Shown: positions 43,468 through 51,092, numbered from the stretch's first letter. The stretch: DNA of 51,492 nt from Lachnospiraceae bacterium (GCA_021770615.1 JAETQR010000029.1:1-51492), one strand, 5' to 3'. The notes: generated from the letters alone by a model not told the origin. Made by a program: numbers and translations.

Positions 43468-44660
43468 GAAGAGAACTAATGGAGAGTAAGAATGGTATTG
43501 AAAGTGCTCTTGCAAATTTAATACAGCTATCATCTGAAAAGGGATTCCTGGTATTTGATGATATTTATGATGAGGCTGATAAATGGGCTCTATCTATCCG
43601 AGATGTAGACTACCTTTCAAGCTCCATTGTTACCCGTGGAATCCTTGTATATGATGAGGCACCGGTTACTAATGCAGCCGGTTCTTCCGAGGATGATTAC
43701 GATGATTATGCGCAAAGAGACTATGAAGCTGTATTCAATAGAGTTATTGAGCTTGATCCGGATTTAGAGGATTTTATCAACGCTGTCCGGGCTGTCGTTC
43801 CACCTCAGGCGCGTGAGATGGATCAACTGAAATATCAGGTTCAGGAGGGAAATTTATACGCTCGTGAGCGAGTAATACAGATGCATTTAAGATTTGCTGT
43901 GCGTATTGCTCTGCAGAGAGCTGAGACCTATGATTGTGAAATTTCTGACACTTTACAGGAGGCTTTAATAGGCTTAATAACGGCTGTAGACAAATATGAT
44001 CCTGACTCAAGTGGGCCTTTTGGATCATATGCTTCACTGTGGATATTACAAAATATTGGTCGAGCACAGGCAAATCAAAGGCCTGCGGTATATTATCCTG
44101 TTCATAAAAAGGAAGGCTATTTTACAATGTATCCGATTTTGAAGGAAAATGGATACTTGGATTCTGATATATGGACTGATCCTGAGGTGAGAAGGATAAT
44201 TCAAGAGCGGCTTGGCTGTGGTATTGATCAGGCAGAGGACATAATCAGGCAGTCTATGCCAATCGAATCACTTGACGAAATCTACAAAATGTTTTTGAAA
44301 AACATTGATGTAGATGAAATACAGGACGATGTTTTTGAAAACATTATAGAAAACGAAATACAGCAGGATGTCTTTCAAAACATTAATTCGGATGCATTCT
44401 ATTGGAAGGATGGCATTTATGAAGAAATCGAGCAGCGGGCATTAAAAGAAACCCTTGAAAAACTAATGGGAGAATTATCAGAAAGGGAGCAGGATGTTCT
44501 CAAAGCAAGATATGGTTTTGAAGATGGTGTTGAAAAAACACTAGAAGAGGTAGGTCAGACGTTTGGCGTCACCCGTGAGAGAATCCGTCAGATAGAATCA
44601 AAGGCTTTAAGAAAGCTTTCACATCTTACAAGGATCCGAGAATTGAAAGATTTTCTTTAG
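43464..44660 (+). CDS. Sigma70-type factor encoded in the defence operon
   Basis: A 398-residue protein. Region 1.1-like: EKGFLVFDDIYDEADKW, GILVYDEAP (about 25-62). A region 1.2/2-like segment runs at about 138-215 (IQMHLRFAVRIALQRAETYD, QEALIGLITAVDKYDPDSSG, ASLWILQNIGRAQ), ending VYYPVHKKE. Region 4 is intact: LSEREQDVLKARYGF then GQTFGVTRERIRQIESKALR. The usual WWIRQ and RIPVH residues of region 2.3-2.4 are altered, and an imperfect repeat (NIDVDEIQDDVFENI, then NEIQQDVFQNI) replaces part of the 3/4 linker. It is not RpoD-like throughout; it may direct RNA polymerase to special promoters or have been turned to another use. Confidence 0.78.
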   Translation: MRRELMESKNGIESALANLIQLSSEKGFLVFDDIYDEADKWALSIRDVDYLSSSIVTRGILVYDEAPVTNAAGSSEDDYDDYAQRDYEAVFNRVIELDPDLEDFINAVRAVVPPQAREMDQLKYQVQEGNLYARERVIQMHLRFAVRIALQRAETYDCEISDTLQEALIGLITAVDKYDPDSSGPFGSYASLWILQNIGRAQANQRPAVYYPVHKKEGYFTMYPILKENGYLDSDIWTDPEVRRIIQERLGCGIDQAEDIIRQSMPIESLDEIYKMFLKNIDVDEIQDDVFENIIENEIQQDVFQNINSDAFYWKDGIYEEIEQRALKETLEKLMGELSEREQDVLKARYGFEDGVEKTLEEVGQTFGVTRERIRQIESKALRKLSHLTRIRELKDFL

Positions 44661-44715
44661 TTGGTAGTTACGCACTGCCAAACAGGTAACAAAATATTGT
44701 AGTATAAAGAAAAAC

Positions 44716-44740
44716 GGCAGGAGAACCTGCTGGTTTTTTA
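44716..44740 (+). terminator. Terminator of the cargo operon
   Basis: GGCAGG-AGAA-CCTGCT followed by GGTTTTTT. It lies 56 bp after the sigma-like gene stop and closes the operon. Confidence 0.78.
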
Positions 44741-44872
44741 GCGCTGATGTCTTTGAAATGAAAAAGGTTTTTGTCTTGATATGTATTCGCTTTTATGTTG
44801 TTATAGCACTAACTAATAAAGAAAAATACATTTTTTTACTGGTAATATAGATTTTTGAGAAAGGAGCGAAAT

Positions 44873-44905
44873 ATGAATACAGTTGGCTGTATACGCGCGA
44901 GGTAG
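44873..44905 (+). CDS. Possible 10-residue leader peptide
   Basis: MNTVGCIRAR followed by TAG. AAGGAG lies 6 nt before the ATG, a strong site. The stop codon lies within the 5' arm of a perfect GTAGGGC-AGCAC-GCCCTAC hairpin (44902-44920), as in leader-peptide attenuators. No plus-strand gene follows, so it is either a remnant or an independent small peptide/RNA. Confidence 0.4.
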   Translation: MNTVGCIRAR

Positions 44906-44981
44906 GGCAGCACGCCCTACTACATCGTAAGCTTTGTACGAATTAATAGGAAAAGCACTTGAAAAATAGTAGCAATTAAAT

Positions 44982-45028
44982 AAGCCAAAGACAGTTAAAG
45001 GATGCTAACAGTTGATTGTCTTTGGCTT
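44982..45028. terminator. Bidirectional terminator
   Basis: AAGCCAAAGACA (44982-44993) and TGTCTTTGGCTT (45017-45028) are a perfect 12-bp inverted repeat. A T-rich stretch follows on the plus strand. It would also terminate the minus-strand operon ending at 45053. Confidence 0.75.
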
Positions 45029-45052
45029 TCTCTGTTTAAAGATATAGAGGTT

Positions 45053-45331
45053 TTAATTCAACTCTGTCCCTAACTCATACCTCCAATATTCTGCCGCTTC
45101 ATACTCTCTAGGTTCTGAGAGTACTGGTACGGTAAAGAGTTCAACCGGAACACCGAGTGTTGATGCGAAGAGTTTCATGAGATCCTCTTTTGGTGTTCGG
45201 ACATCGCCTTCATATTGAGCAATCCGGACATCAGCACAGCTGTCGGGAAATCCAACAGCCATGCCAAGGTCTTTCTGGGTGAGATGATTTTTCTGTCTTA
45301 AATATTTTAATTTTCTTCCAAATGTAATCAT
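45053..45331 (-). CDS. XRE-family helix-turn-helix protein
   Basis: A 92-residue regulator: ITFGRKLKYLRQKNHLTQKD, LGMAVGFPDSCADVRIAQYE gives the HTH, then LMKLFASTLGVPVELF. The insert in the second half (PDSCADVRIAQYEG) is typical of a group of XRE proteins in Firmicutes ICEs. The ATG at 45331 has AGGAG at 9 nt. It follows dut by only a few bases, so the minus-strand genes form one operon. Confidence 0.78.
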   Translation of the reverse strand: MITFGRKLKYLRQKNHLTQKDLGMAVGFPDSCADVRIAQYEGDVRTPKEDLMKLFASTLGVPVELFTVPVLSEPREYEAAEYWRYELGTELN

Positions 45332-45335
45332 AGTA

Positions 45336-45749
45336 TTATTCTCCTGTACTTCCGAAAGCCCCGGTTCCTCGTTTTTCACCGAGATCCAGAACAAAGTCTG
45401 CGATCACGACTGGTGTGATCACCAGCTGACCAACGCGTGTGTCTTTATGAATGGTCTGAGAAGATGTGCTCACGTTGCTGATAATGGCATGGATCTCTCC
45501 ACGGTAACCGGAGTCGATTGGTGGAAGTTCACATACCAGTCCTTTTGCAGCCATGCTGCTTCGTGGAAAGACATATCCGGCAAATCCATCTGGGATGATG
45601 AGACCGAATCCAAGCGGAATTCTTGCAATCTCGCCTGGTTTTAATATGCAATCATAAGGCATGAATACATCAGCACCGGCATCATTTTCATGTGGCCGGA
45701 AGGGATGATGATCTGCTTTCAGACCAAAGTCAATCAGTTTAATCTTCAT
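45336..45749 (-). CDS. dut: dUTP diphosphatase
   Basis: A 137-residue trimeric-type dUTPase. All five motifs are present: NDAGADVFMP, PRSSMAAKGL, IDSGYRGEI with the catalytic Asp, RVGQLVI and RGTGAFGSTG. It hydrolyses dUTP to dUMP, limits uracil incorporation and provides substrate for the neighbouring ThyX. GGAGGTG precedes the ATG; its start overlaps the end of thyX by 11 bp. Confidence 0.92.
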   Translation of the reverse strand: MKIKLIDFGLKADHHPFRPHENDAGADVFMPYDCILKPGEIARIPLGFGLIIPDGFAGYVFPRSSMAAKGLVCELPPIDSGYRGEIHAIISNVSTSSQTIHKDTRVGQLVITPVVIADFVLDLGEKRGTGAFGSTGE

Positions 45750-46518
45750 GGCTGCGCACCTCCTTCCGAATCAGCAATGGATAATCTGTTTTTAAGATAT
45801 CAGACGGCATCCAAAGTTTTGAAATAGGGTTTTGGCAGGACATCTGTTTTTCCATACAGCTTCCTCTCTGACAGAATGGACCGGTCAGATCCGGTGCAAA
45901 AAGAATCGGGCTTAATTTGTACAATCTCTGCCAGATCTGTAGCATCACAATCCTTGTTTCATCTGTATTTCTTCTGCAGGTTCTCTGACCGATCATATGC
46001 TTCCACTGGTAAGGCGTTGCACTGATGATCAGTACGTTTCGAAGTCCCTGAGGTGTGGCATATCCGGCTGAATCATGATCAATGCCTAAGGCACAGAGTT
46101 CTGTATAATGGTCCAGATCTGACTGACAGCTTTTCTTGTAAATATCCTGGATTTCTTTATCTGCTCTCATGATTCCATATGGCATAGCAAATGCAGCATG
46201 ACTGGAATAATTGCTGTACTGCAGAGATGCACTCATGTACTTTACTTCGTTCTGATGCCTGGTGATCTGTGCCAGGAAGCGTCTGCTTGCACCAACAACA
46301 GCCACGGTAATGACCATGAATTTCTGTACGGTTGGATGTGGAAGCCCCGCAATGTTTTCTACGGTCTTCTGACTATAGGATTGATGGTAAAGATCCATCA
46401 GATCTGCCATGTTCTGGATTGTATGACCGTGTTGTGTGAGCCTGGCAGCAAAGACCATATTCTGTTCTGCTTCCCGGATTCCATAGCAGTTTAAGATAGC
46501 TGTTTCAATGTGATCCAT
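45739..46518 (-). CDS. thyX: FAD-dependent thymidylate synthase
   Basis: A 259-residue ThyX. The signature RHR-x7-S appears as RHQNEVKYMSASLQYS, with the second Arg replaced by Gln. PQGLRNVLIISATPYQWKHM and RTCRRNTDETRIVMLQIWQ are typical of the C-terminal core. It makes dTMP from dUMP using FAD. AAAGGAGG precedes the ATG; it overlaps the upstream gene by 14 bp. The changed motif may alter activity or represent a diverged phage-like clade. Confidence 0.85.
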   Translation of the reverse strand: MDHIETAILNCYGIREAEQNMVFAARLTQHGHTIQNMADLMDLYHQSYSQKTVENIAGLPHPTVQKFMVITVAVVGASRRFLAQITRHQNEVKYMSASLQYSNYSSHAAFAMPYGIMRADKEIQDIYKKSCQSDLDHYTELCALGIDHDSAGYATPQGLRNVLIISATPYQWKHMIGQRTCRRNTDETRIVMLQIWQRLYKLSPILFAPDLTGPFCQRGSCMEKQMSCQNPISKLWMPSDILKTDYPLLIRKEVRSHED

Positions 46519-46831
46519 AGGCCTGTTCCTCCTTTACCAGAGCTTTTAAAAGGATCAGATAATTGATGCAGTCTGTGATTTTTTCATCCCACTGTTCCAT
46601 GTCAAAATGTAACAGAGTGGAATAACACATATCGTAAAGGGATACGACATGTTTCGACATCATACCGGCCAGTGCTGCTTTTGGATCGCAGTTTTGTAAG
46701 GCGGCAGCAATCTTGAATGCACTGAGGCGGTCAATATTGTCACCGGTATATTCTTTCTTTTTATGTGCCAGAATATCGGCACACTTTCTCATCTGAAGTT
46801 CAAATACAATATTAAATTCTTCTTGTGTCAT
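46505..46831 (-). CDS. Phage-like protein, possible nucleotide-modification-associated domain
   Basis: A 108-residue helical protein. EYTGDNIDRLSAFKIAAALQ, ALAGMMSKHVVSLYDM and WDEKITDCINYLILLKALV recall the DUF1599/Nmad1-type proteins common in phages beside nucleotide genes. AAAGGAGG precedes the ATG. It lies directly upstream of thyX and dut, suggesting a nucleotide-pool role, but no function is demonstrated. Confidence 0.6.
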   Translation of the reverse strand: MTQEEFNIVFELQMRKCADILAHKKKEYTGDNIDRLSAFKIAAALQNCDPKAALAGMMSKHVVSLYDMCYSTLLHFDMEQWDEKITDCINYLILLKALVKEEQAYGSH

Positions 46832-46860
46832 GTGATAGTTCCTCCTTTGTTTTGTGATGG

Positions 46861-48414
46861 TTATCGTTCGAGATCCTTGGTTTTTGATCTTACTGGTTCC
46901 GGAATCTGCATCTGAAGAATGGCATCAACATTCTGATCGGCAGTATCCAGATCTTTTAGTTTTTCTTTCAAGCTGCTTATTGCTTCTTCTTCGGAAGCTA
47001 TCTGCTGTTGCAGTTTTTCTTTTTGTAAAGTCAAGGTTTTTAGGCTTGTCATCTTTCCATCCTGATAAAAGGATCTCAGCCAATCTCTGGCTTCTTCATA
47101 TTTCTGAATTTCCTTCGCATGTTCTTTCCGGTACTTTCCTTTGTACTTTGCATTTGAAAATTGGGAATAAACCTCCTTAGTTGCATAGTACTGTCCGGTA
47201 TAACGGATCTGATCGTTGAGGATCCTTAGATCAGACCGATGCTGAGCAAACTGTGTCTGCATTTCTTTTAGTTCCTGCTTTGATGCAAGCAGTGTATTTT
47301 TCAGATCTGACTGCGTATCAAATCCATGTTCCTGTACATAGATAATGGTATTTGCCATTTGCTGCAGGTTAGAAAGTTTTACCCGATGAGCATAAGCCGG
47401 GCTCTGCATTGCTTTCACATTTGTCTGGAGATTTACAACCAGGCGCAGGTGAGATCTGACGTAGAGAATGGTCAATGGATCCTTGCGTAAGAAGGTCTGT
47501 TCCAGGTGTTCTTTTCCATATCGTGTTCCTAGTGCACGTTCAGTAATCCGCTTCTGTCGATCAGGATGAAGATAGCTGTATCTGCCCCGATGATCAATCA
47601 CAGAGATCTGAAATTGTTCCAGAAGTTTAGATTGGAATTCATCAAAACTATTGGAAGTGGCAGCGCATTCATCAATCGCATTTCGCAAATATTCCTTCTG
47701 TGTAAGGAACACGGTGGATGTTGGTTTGAGACCATCTTCGATGATTTTCTGATTGATCTCATCTAATTTTTGCTGACCATGTTTCTGTGCCATATACTCT
47801 TTCTGAGTGATTTTTCTTTCAGCCGGAGCAAGAAGATCTATCTGGTGAAGTCCTTCCTGTTGGCACCGATCCATGACAGTTTTCTTAAAAGTGTTCATGA
47901 ATTTATCAGTGGAACGATGCTTGTAACCGGCGGCTTCCTCATGTGGTTTATCCATATAAGGCTGCCTTTCCACTGCAGTCTTTCTCACACTGTTGATAAC
48001 GATGTGGGTATGGATATTTCCGGATTCATTGTGGCCATCGGTGTGAGTAACCACTAGCGCCTGATATCCGGGAAACATCTGCTTTGCAAGGTCCAAACTG
48101 ATTACCTGTGCTCTCTCTCCGGTAAGACCGTTTTCTGTAACATCGGCTGGATCGTAGCTGATAATGTAGTGGTGACTTTTGATATCTTCACGTTTCTTAT
48201 TTTTGTGAAAATGAGCATTTGTCAGTTCACATTCCTTGTCAAAAGACATCGGATCACAGTTCAGTCCATCCATGTAAAACTCTTTTCGCAAGATGCTTCG
48301 ACCGGATTCATCTACAATCTTTTTTCCGGTTTTTTCATCATGTTCAAACAGAAGGTAATTGATAGCAGCTGAGTAATTTGCATTTCTGCTTTTAATGTGT
48401 TTTACGATTGCCAT
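46861..48414 (-). CDS. MobA/VirD2-type relaxase (MOBP-like)
   Basis: A 517-residue relaxase. The N-terminal nuclease has Tyr near residue 14 (ANYSAAINYLLFEHDE), VVTHTDGHNESGNIHTHIVI with the HUH histidines, and YISYDPAD-like strands. Long coiled coils follow in the C-terminal half. It should nick oriT and remain attached to the transferred strand. AGGTGG precedes the ATG; it overlaps mobC by 23 bp, as is usual. Confidence 0.9.
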   Translation of the reverse strand: MAIVKHIKSRNANYSAAINYLLFEHDEKTGKKIVDESGRSILRKEFYMDGLNCDPMSFDKECELTNAHFHKNKKREDIKSHHYIISYDPADVTENGLTGERAQVISLDLAKQMFPGYQALVVTHTDGHNESGNIHTHIVINSVRKTAVERQPYMDKPHEEAAGYKHRSTDKFMNTFKKTVMDRCQQEGLHQIDLLAPAERKITQKEYMAQKHGQQKLDEINQKIIEDGLKPTSTVFLTQKEYLRNAIDECAATSNSFDEFQSKLLEQFQISVIDHRGRYSYLHPDRQKRITERALGTRYGKEHLEQTFLRKDPLTILYVRSHLRLVVNLQTNVKAMQSPAYAHRVKLSNLQQMANTIIYVQEHGFDTQSDLKNTLLASKQELKEMQTQFAQHRSDLRILNDQIRYTGQYYATKEVYSQFSNAKYKGKYRKEHAKEIQKYEEARDWLRSFYQDGKMTSLKTLTLQKEKLQQQIASEEEAISSLKEKLKDLDTADQNVDAILQMQIPEPVRSKTKDLER

Positions 48415-48778
48415 TCATACCACCTGCCAGTTTCAGTACCTCTTTTCTCAATAGGAATAAGTCCGTGATGCACTGATGGATTTGATTTTCTATAGCACGT
48501 GACTGACTGCCGCCACTGTTAAAATGCTTGGCAATCTGATTGAGATTCGATCCGATCTTTCCATATTCACTGACCAGTTTTCTGAGGTCGTTCATGTCTG
48601 CAACAACTTCAATCTGGTGATTGATTTGCTTTTCAAGCAGGAGTTTTCTCAGATATTCTGATCGGCTAACAGATAAACAAGCAGCGCCTTGGTCTAATAA
48701 ATCCAGTTCGACATCGGTAAGACGTAATCCTATAAAATGTCTGTGATTCAGTTCTTTATCTTTGCTTTTTGTTCTCAT
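48392..48778 (-). CDS. mobC: MobC-type relaxosome accessory protein
   Basis: A 128-residue protein: a ribbon-helix-helix-like N-terminus (HRHFIGLRLTDVELDLLDQG) and the MobC core (SEYGKIGSNLNQIAKHFNSG). MobC helps the relaxase open oriT. GGAAGGAGG precedes the ATG. It is the first gene of the minus-strand mobilisation operon, next to the inverted-repeat region proposed as oriT. Confidence 0.87.
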   Translation of the reverse strand: MRTKSKDKELNHRHFIGLRLTDVELDLLDQGAACLSVSRSEYLRKLLLEKQINHQIEVVADMNDLRKLVSEYGKIGSNLNQIAKHFNSGGSQSRAIENQIHQCITDLFLLRKEVLKLAGGMNGNRKTH

Positions 48779-49016
48779 ACTCCTCCTTCCGCTGAGACTT
48801 TTCCTCCCGCCGGGAGTCCACGTATTTCAATATCGGCTGTCCCTTCTGATATTAGAAATAGTGCTGTGAACACCTACAGGTGGAACCAACAGACAAGTGA
48901 AACGTCTGTTATTGAGAGGGTATGGGGAGATCCCCATCAAGATAAAACCCATAGGTTGACGGGAGACCAAATGGCAATACCGTTAAACATGGGTGGATCT
49001 TGCTCTTATTTGTACT
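48779..49016. other. Candidate oriT and leader of mobC
   Basis: About 240 bp without a gene, dense in inverted repeats: CTCCCG-C-CGGGAG (48804-48816), AATATC/GATATT near 48829-48862, CACCT-AC-AGGTG near 48879-48890, CAGAC/GTCTG near 48892-48908 and ATGGGG-AGAT-CCCCAT (48922-48937). It is directly upstream of mobC and the relaxase, the usual place of oriT. The nick site itself is not recognised. Confidence 0.55.
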
Positions 49017-49021
49017 CCTCT

Positions 49022-49052
49022 ATATAACGAAACGCTCAGAGGCTGTTTTACA
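49022..49052 (-). repeat. Dispersed 31-bp element, copy 4 (minus strand)
   Basis: Read on the minus strand: TGTAAAACA, spacer GCCTCTGAG, CGTTTCGTTATAT, then AGAGG, preceded by CCCCCAC. It points toward mobC, 243 bp away, so like copies 1-3 it faces ICE genes. Confidence 0.8.
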
Positions 49053-49159
49053 GTGGGGGAAAAGAAAAAATATCAAAAAATTGATGATTAATGGTGAGCT
49101 TGTGATAGAATGGAAAAAAGAGAAAAGCATAAAGGACGTAGTTGTGGAGAATATTTGTT

Positions 49160-49585
49160 ATGATTAGAAAGTTGCTGAACGGAGATATTGATAGAGTTGC
49201 TGACATATGGTTAAAGACAAATCTGAAAGCACATTATTTTATTTCCAATCAATACTGGAAAAGTAATTATGAATTAGTGAAAGAAATGATGTCACAATCC
49301 GAAGTCTATGTGTTTGAAGCGGATAAAATGATACAAGGATTTGTAGGACTAAATGATGAATATATCGAAGGTATTTTTGTCTCTGATGAGATGCAGTCAT
49401 GTGGCATAGGTAAGCTTTTATTAGATTATATTAAGGATAAAAAAGTTAGATTACAATTAAATGTATACCAGAATAATACCAGAGCAATTTCTTTTTACCA
49501 AAGAGAAGGGTTCATTATTCAATGTGAAGGTTTGGATGAAGCTACTGGTGAAAAAGAGTACACCATGCTATGGAAACAAAAATAG
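49160..49585 (+). CDS. GNAT-family N-acetyltransferase
   Basis: A 141-residue acetyltransferase. IRKLLNGDIDRVADIWLKTN opens the fold; VFEADKMIQGFVGLNDEYIE and VSDEMQSCGIGKLLLDYIKD give the acetyl-CoA-binding motif, with ISFYQREGFI near the end. The substrate is unknown. Start at 49160 (GGAG upstream) is preferred over the in-frame GTG at 49142. It is oriented away from the mobilisation operon and probably belongs to the flank. Confidence 0.85.
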   Translation: MIRKLLNGDIDRVADIWLKTNLKAHYFISNQYWKSNYELVKEMMSQSEVYVFEADKMIQGFVGLNDEYIEGIFVSDEMQSCGIGKLLLDYIKDKKVRLQLNVYQNNTRAISFYQREGFIIQCEGLDEATGEKEYTMLWKQK

Positions 49586-49621
49586 AAATCGGGATTGTTG
49601 CGTGATAGTGAGGAGTGTAAA

Positions 49622-50278
49622 ATGAAGTATTCTTATTGCGAAAAGCTAATGTGGCTTGCAATGAACGGTGTAATCTTTGAATTGCTGGAAGAAAAAACGC
49701 CGGATGTTGATTGTAAACAGTGGAAAAAGAAAAGCAAAGAGCGTTATAAACAAATCATTTCTGAGTTGGATGAGATTGGCGACATGATGAAAAATCCGCT
49801 TCGTGTATCGTTAAGCGGCGGCGCTGTCTGGATGGCTGTTTATGAAACAGCCCCGAATAAAATGAGTGAAAAACTTTTCTCTGAAATGGTTACTGCAACA
49901 ATGGGCGCACCGATTATCAAGAAAGCCTTTAGCGGTAAAAATCCGTTTTCTTTGGATTATCAGAAGAAAAAAGCAGAGAAAGATAAAATTGCTAATGGAA
50001 TGAGTAGCAGTCCATATAACTGGGTTACGGAAACTATCCCAGGCAGAGATGGCGATGAGTACACTACAATTTATCGCCAGTGTGGTCTATGTGAACTTGG
50101 CAGAAAACTGGGACACAGTGAACTTGTTCCTTACATGTGTCAGATGGATTATATTTCTGTGGACATGATGGGCGGGGTGCTGCATCGGACAAAAACACTG
50201 GCAACCGGTGGAGACTGCTGTGATTTCTATGTTTGTAAGAAAGGCTCGAAATGGGATACTACTGAAAAGAATAGATAA
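49622..50278 (+). CDS. ATC-hydrolase-like protein
   Basis: A 218-residue protein of the family named for L-2-amino-thiazoline-4-carboxylate hydrolase. Typical blocks are CGLCELGRKLGHSELVPYMC, then YISVDMMGGVLHRTKTLATG and GDCCDFY at the C-terminus. Members are common and their substrates mostly unknown. GAGGAG precedes the ATG at 49622; the frame is open a little further upstream without a good site. It follows the GNAT gene by 36 bp. Confidence 0.78.
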   Translation: MKYSYCEKLMWLAMNGVIFELLEEKTPDVDCKQWKKKSKERYKQIISELDEIGDMMKNPLRVSLSGGAVWMAVYETAPNKMSEKLFSEMVTATMGAPIIKKAFSGKNPFSLDYQKKKAEKDKIANGMSSSPYNWVTETIPGRDGDEYTTIYRQCGLCELGRKLGHSELVPYMCQMDYISVDMMGGVLHRTKTLATGGDCCDFYVCKKGSKWDTTEKNR

Positions 50279-50330
50279 GTACAACTTCAAGTTTGTAGAA
50301 CAAAAAATTGGAAGTTGTGGAGGTGATATA

Positions 50331-51092
50331 ATGACAATTCACGAATACGGAGCAGATAGAGAAAAAGTAATCGTACTGATACATCCTTCTGTAGTTATGT
50401 GGGACTATTTTGAAAATGTCATACCATTACTTAAGGACAAGTATCACCTAATTATTCCTGCGCTGCCCGGATATGATGAAGAAAATCCAAATGAAGATTT
50501 TACCAGTGTAGAGGAAATTGCCGATAATTTAGTAAAATGGCTAATAGAACATAAAATCAGAACAATAGATACTCTTTATGGTTGTTCTATGGGGGGAGCT
50601 ATTGTTCTAAAAATGATTGCTGAACAGAAAATTATTATAAAAAATGCGGTTTGTGATGGTGGAATTACACCTTATCAGCTTCCGTGGCTCATCACAAGGT
50701 TTATTGCTATCAAAGATTTTCTGCTGATTTCTATGGGGAAAATCGGAGGGTTAGGGCTTCTTGAAAAAGCTTTTTCTACTGATGAGTATAGTAAGGAAGA
50801 TTTAAAGTATATTGTCAAGGTTCTTCATTTTATAAGTTATAAAACAATATGGCGAACTTTTGATTCATGCAATAATTATGTTATGCCAAAGAACATACCT
50901 AAATATGAAGGGTGTCTGCAATATTGGTATGGAGATAAGGAAGCAAAAGACCGAGCATGGGATATTAAATATATTAAAAATCATTTTCCAGATACAAGGT
51001 TTATCAATTTTGAAAATATGGGACATGGTAGTATGGCAAGTCTTTATCCTCAAAAAATGGTCAGGCGTTTGGAAGTTATAATAGATGCTTAG
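50331..51092 (+). CDS. Alpha/beta-fold hydrolase
   Basis: A 253-residue hydrolase. VIVLIHPSVVMWDYFENVIP is the oxyanion strand, LYGCSMGGAIVL holds the nucleophile Ser, and GHGSMASLYPQ near the end contains a likely catalytic His. The substrate is unknown. GGAGGTGATA precedes the ATG at 50331; the longer frame from 50208 overlaps the previous gene and lacks a site. It may form an operon with the two preceding genes. Confidence 0.85.
   Translation: MTIHEYGADREKVIVLIHPSVVMWDYFENVIPLLKDKYHLIIPALPGYDEENPNEDFTSVEEIADNLVKWLIEHKIRTIDTLYGCSMGGAIVLKMIAEQKIIIKNAVCDGGITPYQLPWLITRFIAIKDFLLISMGKIGGLGLLEKAFSTDEYSKEDLKYIVKVLHFISYKTIWRTFDSCNNYVMPKNIPKYEGCLQYWYGDKEAKDRAWDIKYIKNHFPDTRFINFENMGHGSMASLYPQKMVRRLEVIIDA

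Larger units (their letters stand above)
44741..45052. other. Right cargo boundary with an orphan leader
   Basis: Apart from the leader peptide and its hairpin (44873-44920) and the terminator at 44982, no gene is seen. The stretch is A/T rich and separates the cargo operon from the minus-strand mobilisation genes. It could be a remnant of earlier cargo. Confidence 0.4.

Noticed and set aside
30349..44660. BREX type 4
   Set aside because: A PAPS-reductase and a BrxC-like ATPase are present, but PglZ and BrxL, the defining genes, are not seen.
45041..45057. Fifth copy of the 31-bp element (TATAGAGGTT..AATTC)
   Set aside because: It matches only the sequence after copy 1, not the conserved core, so it is probably chance.
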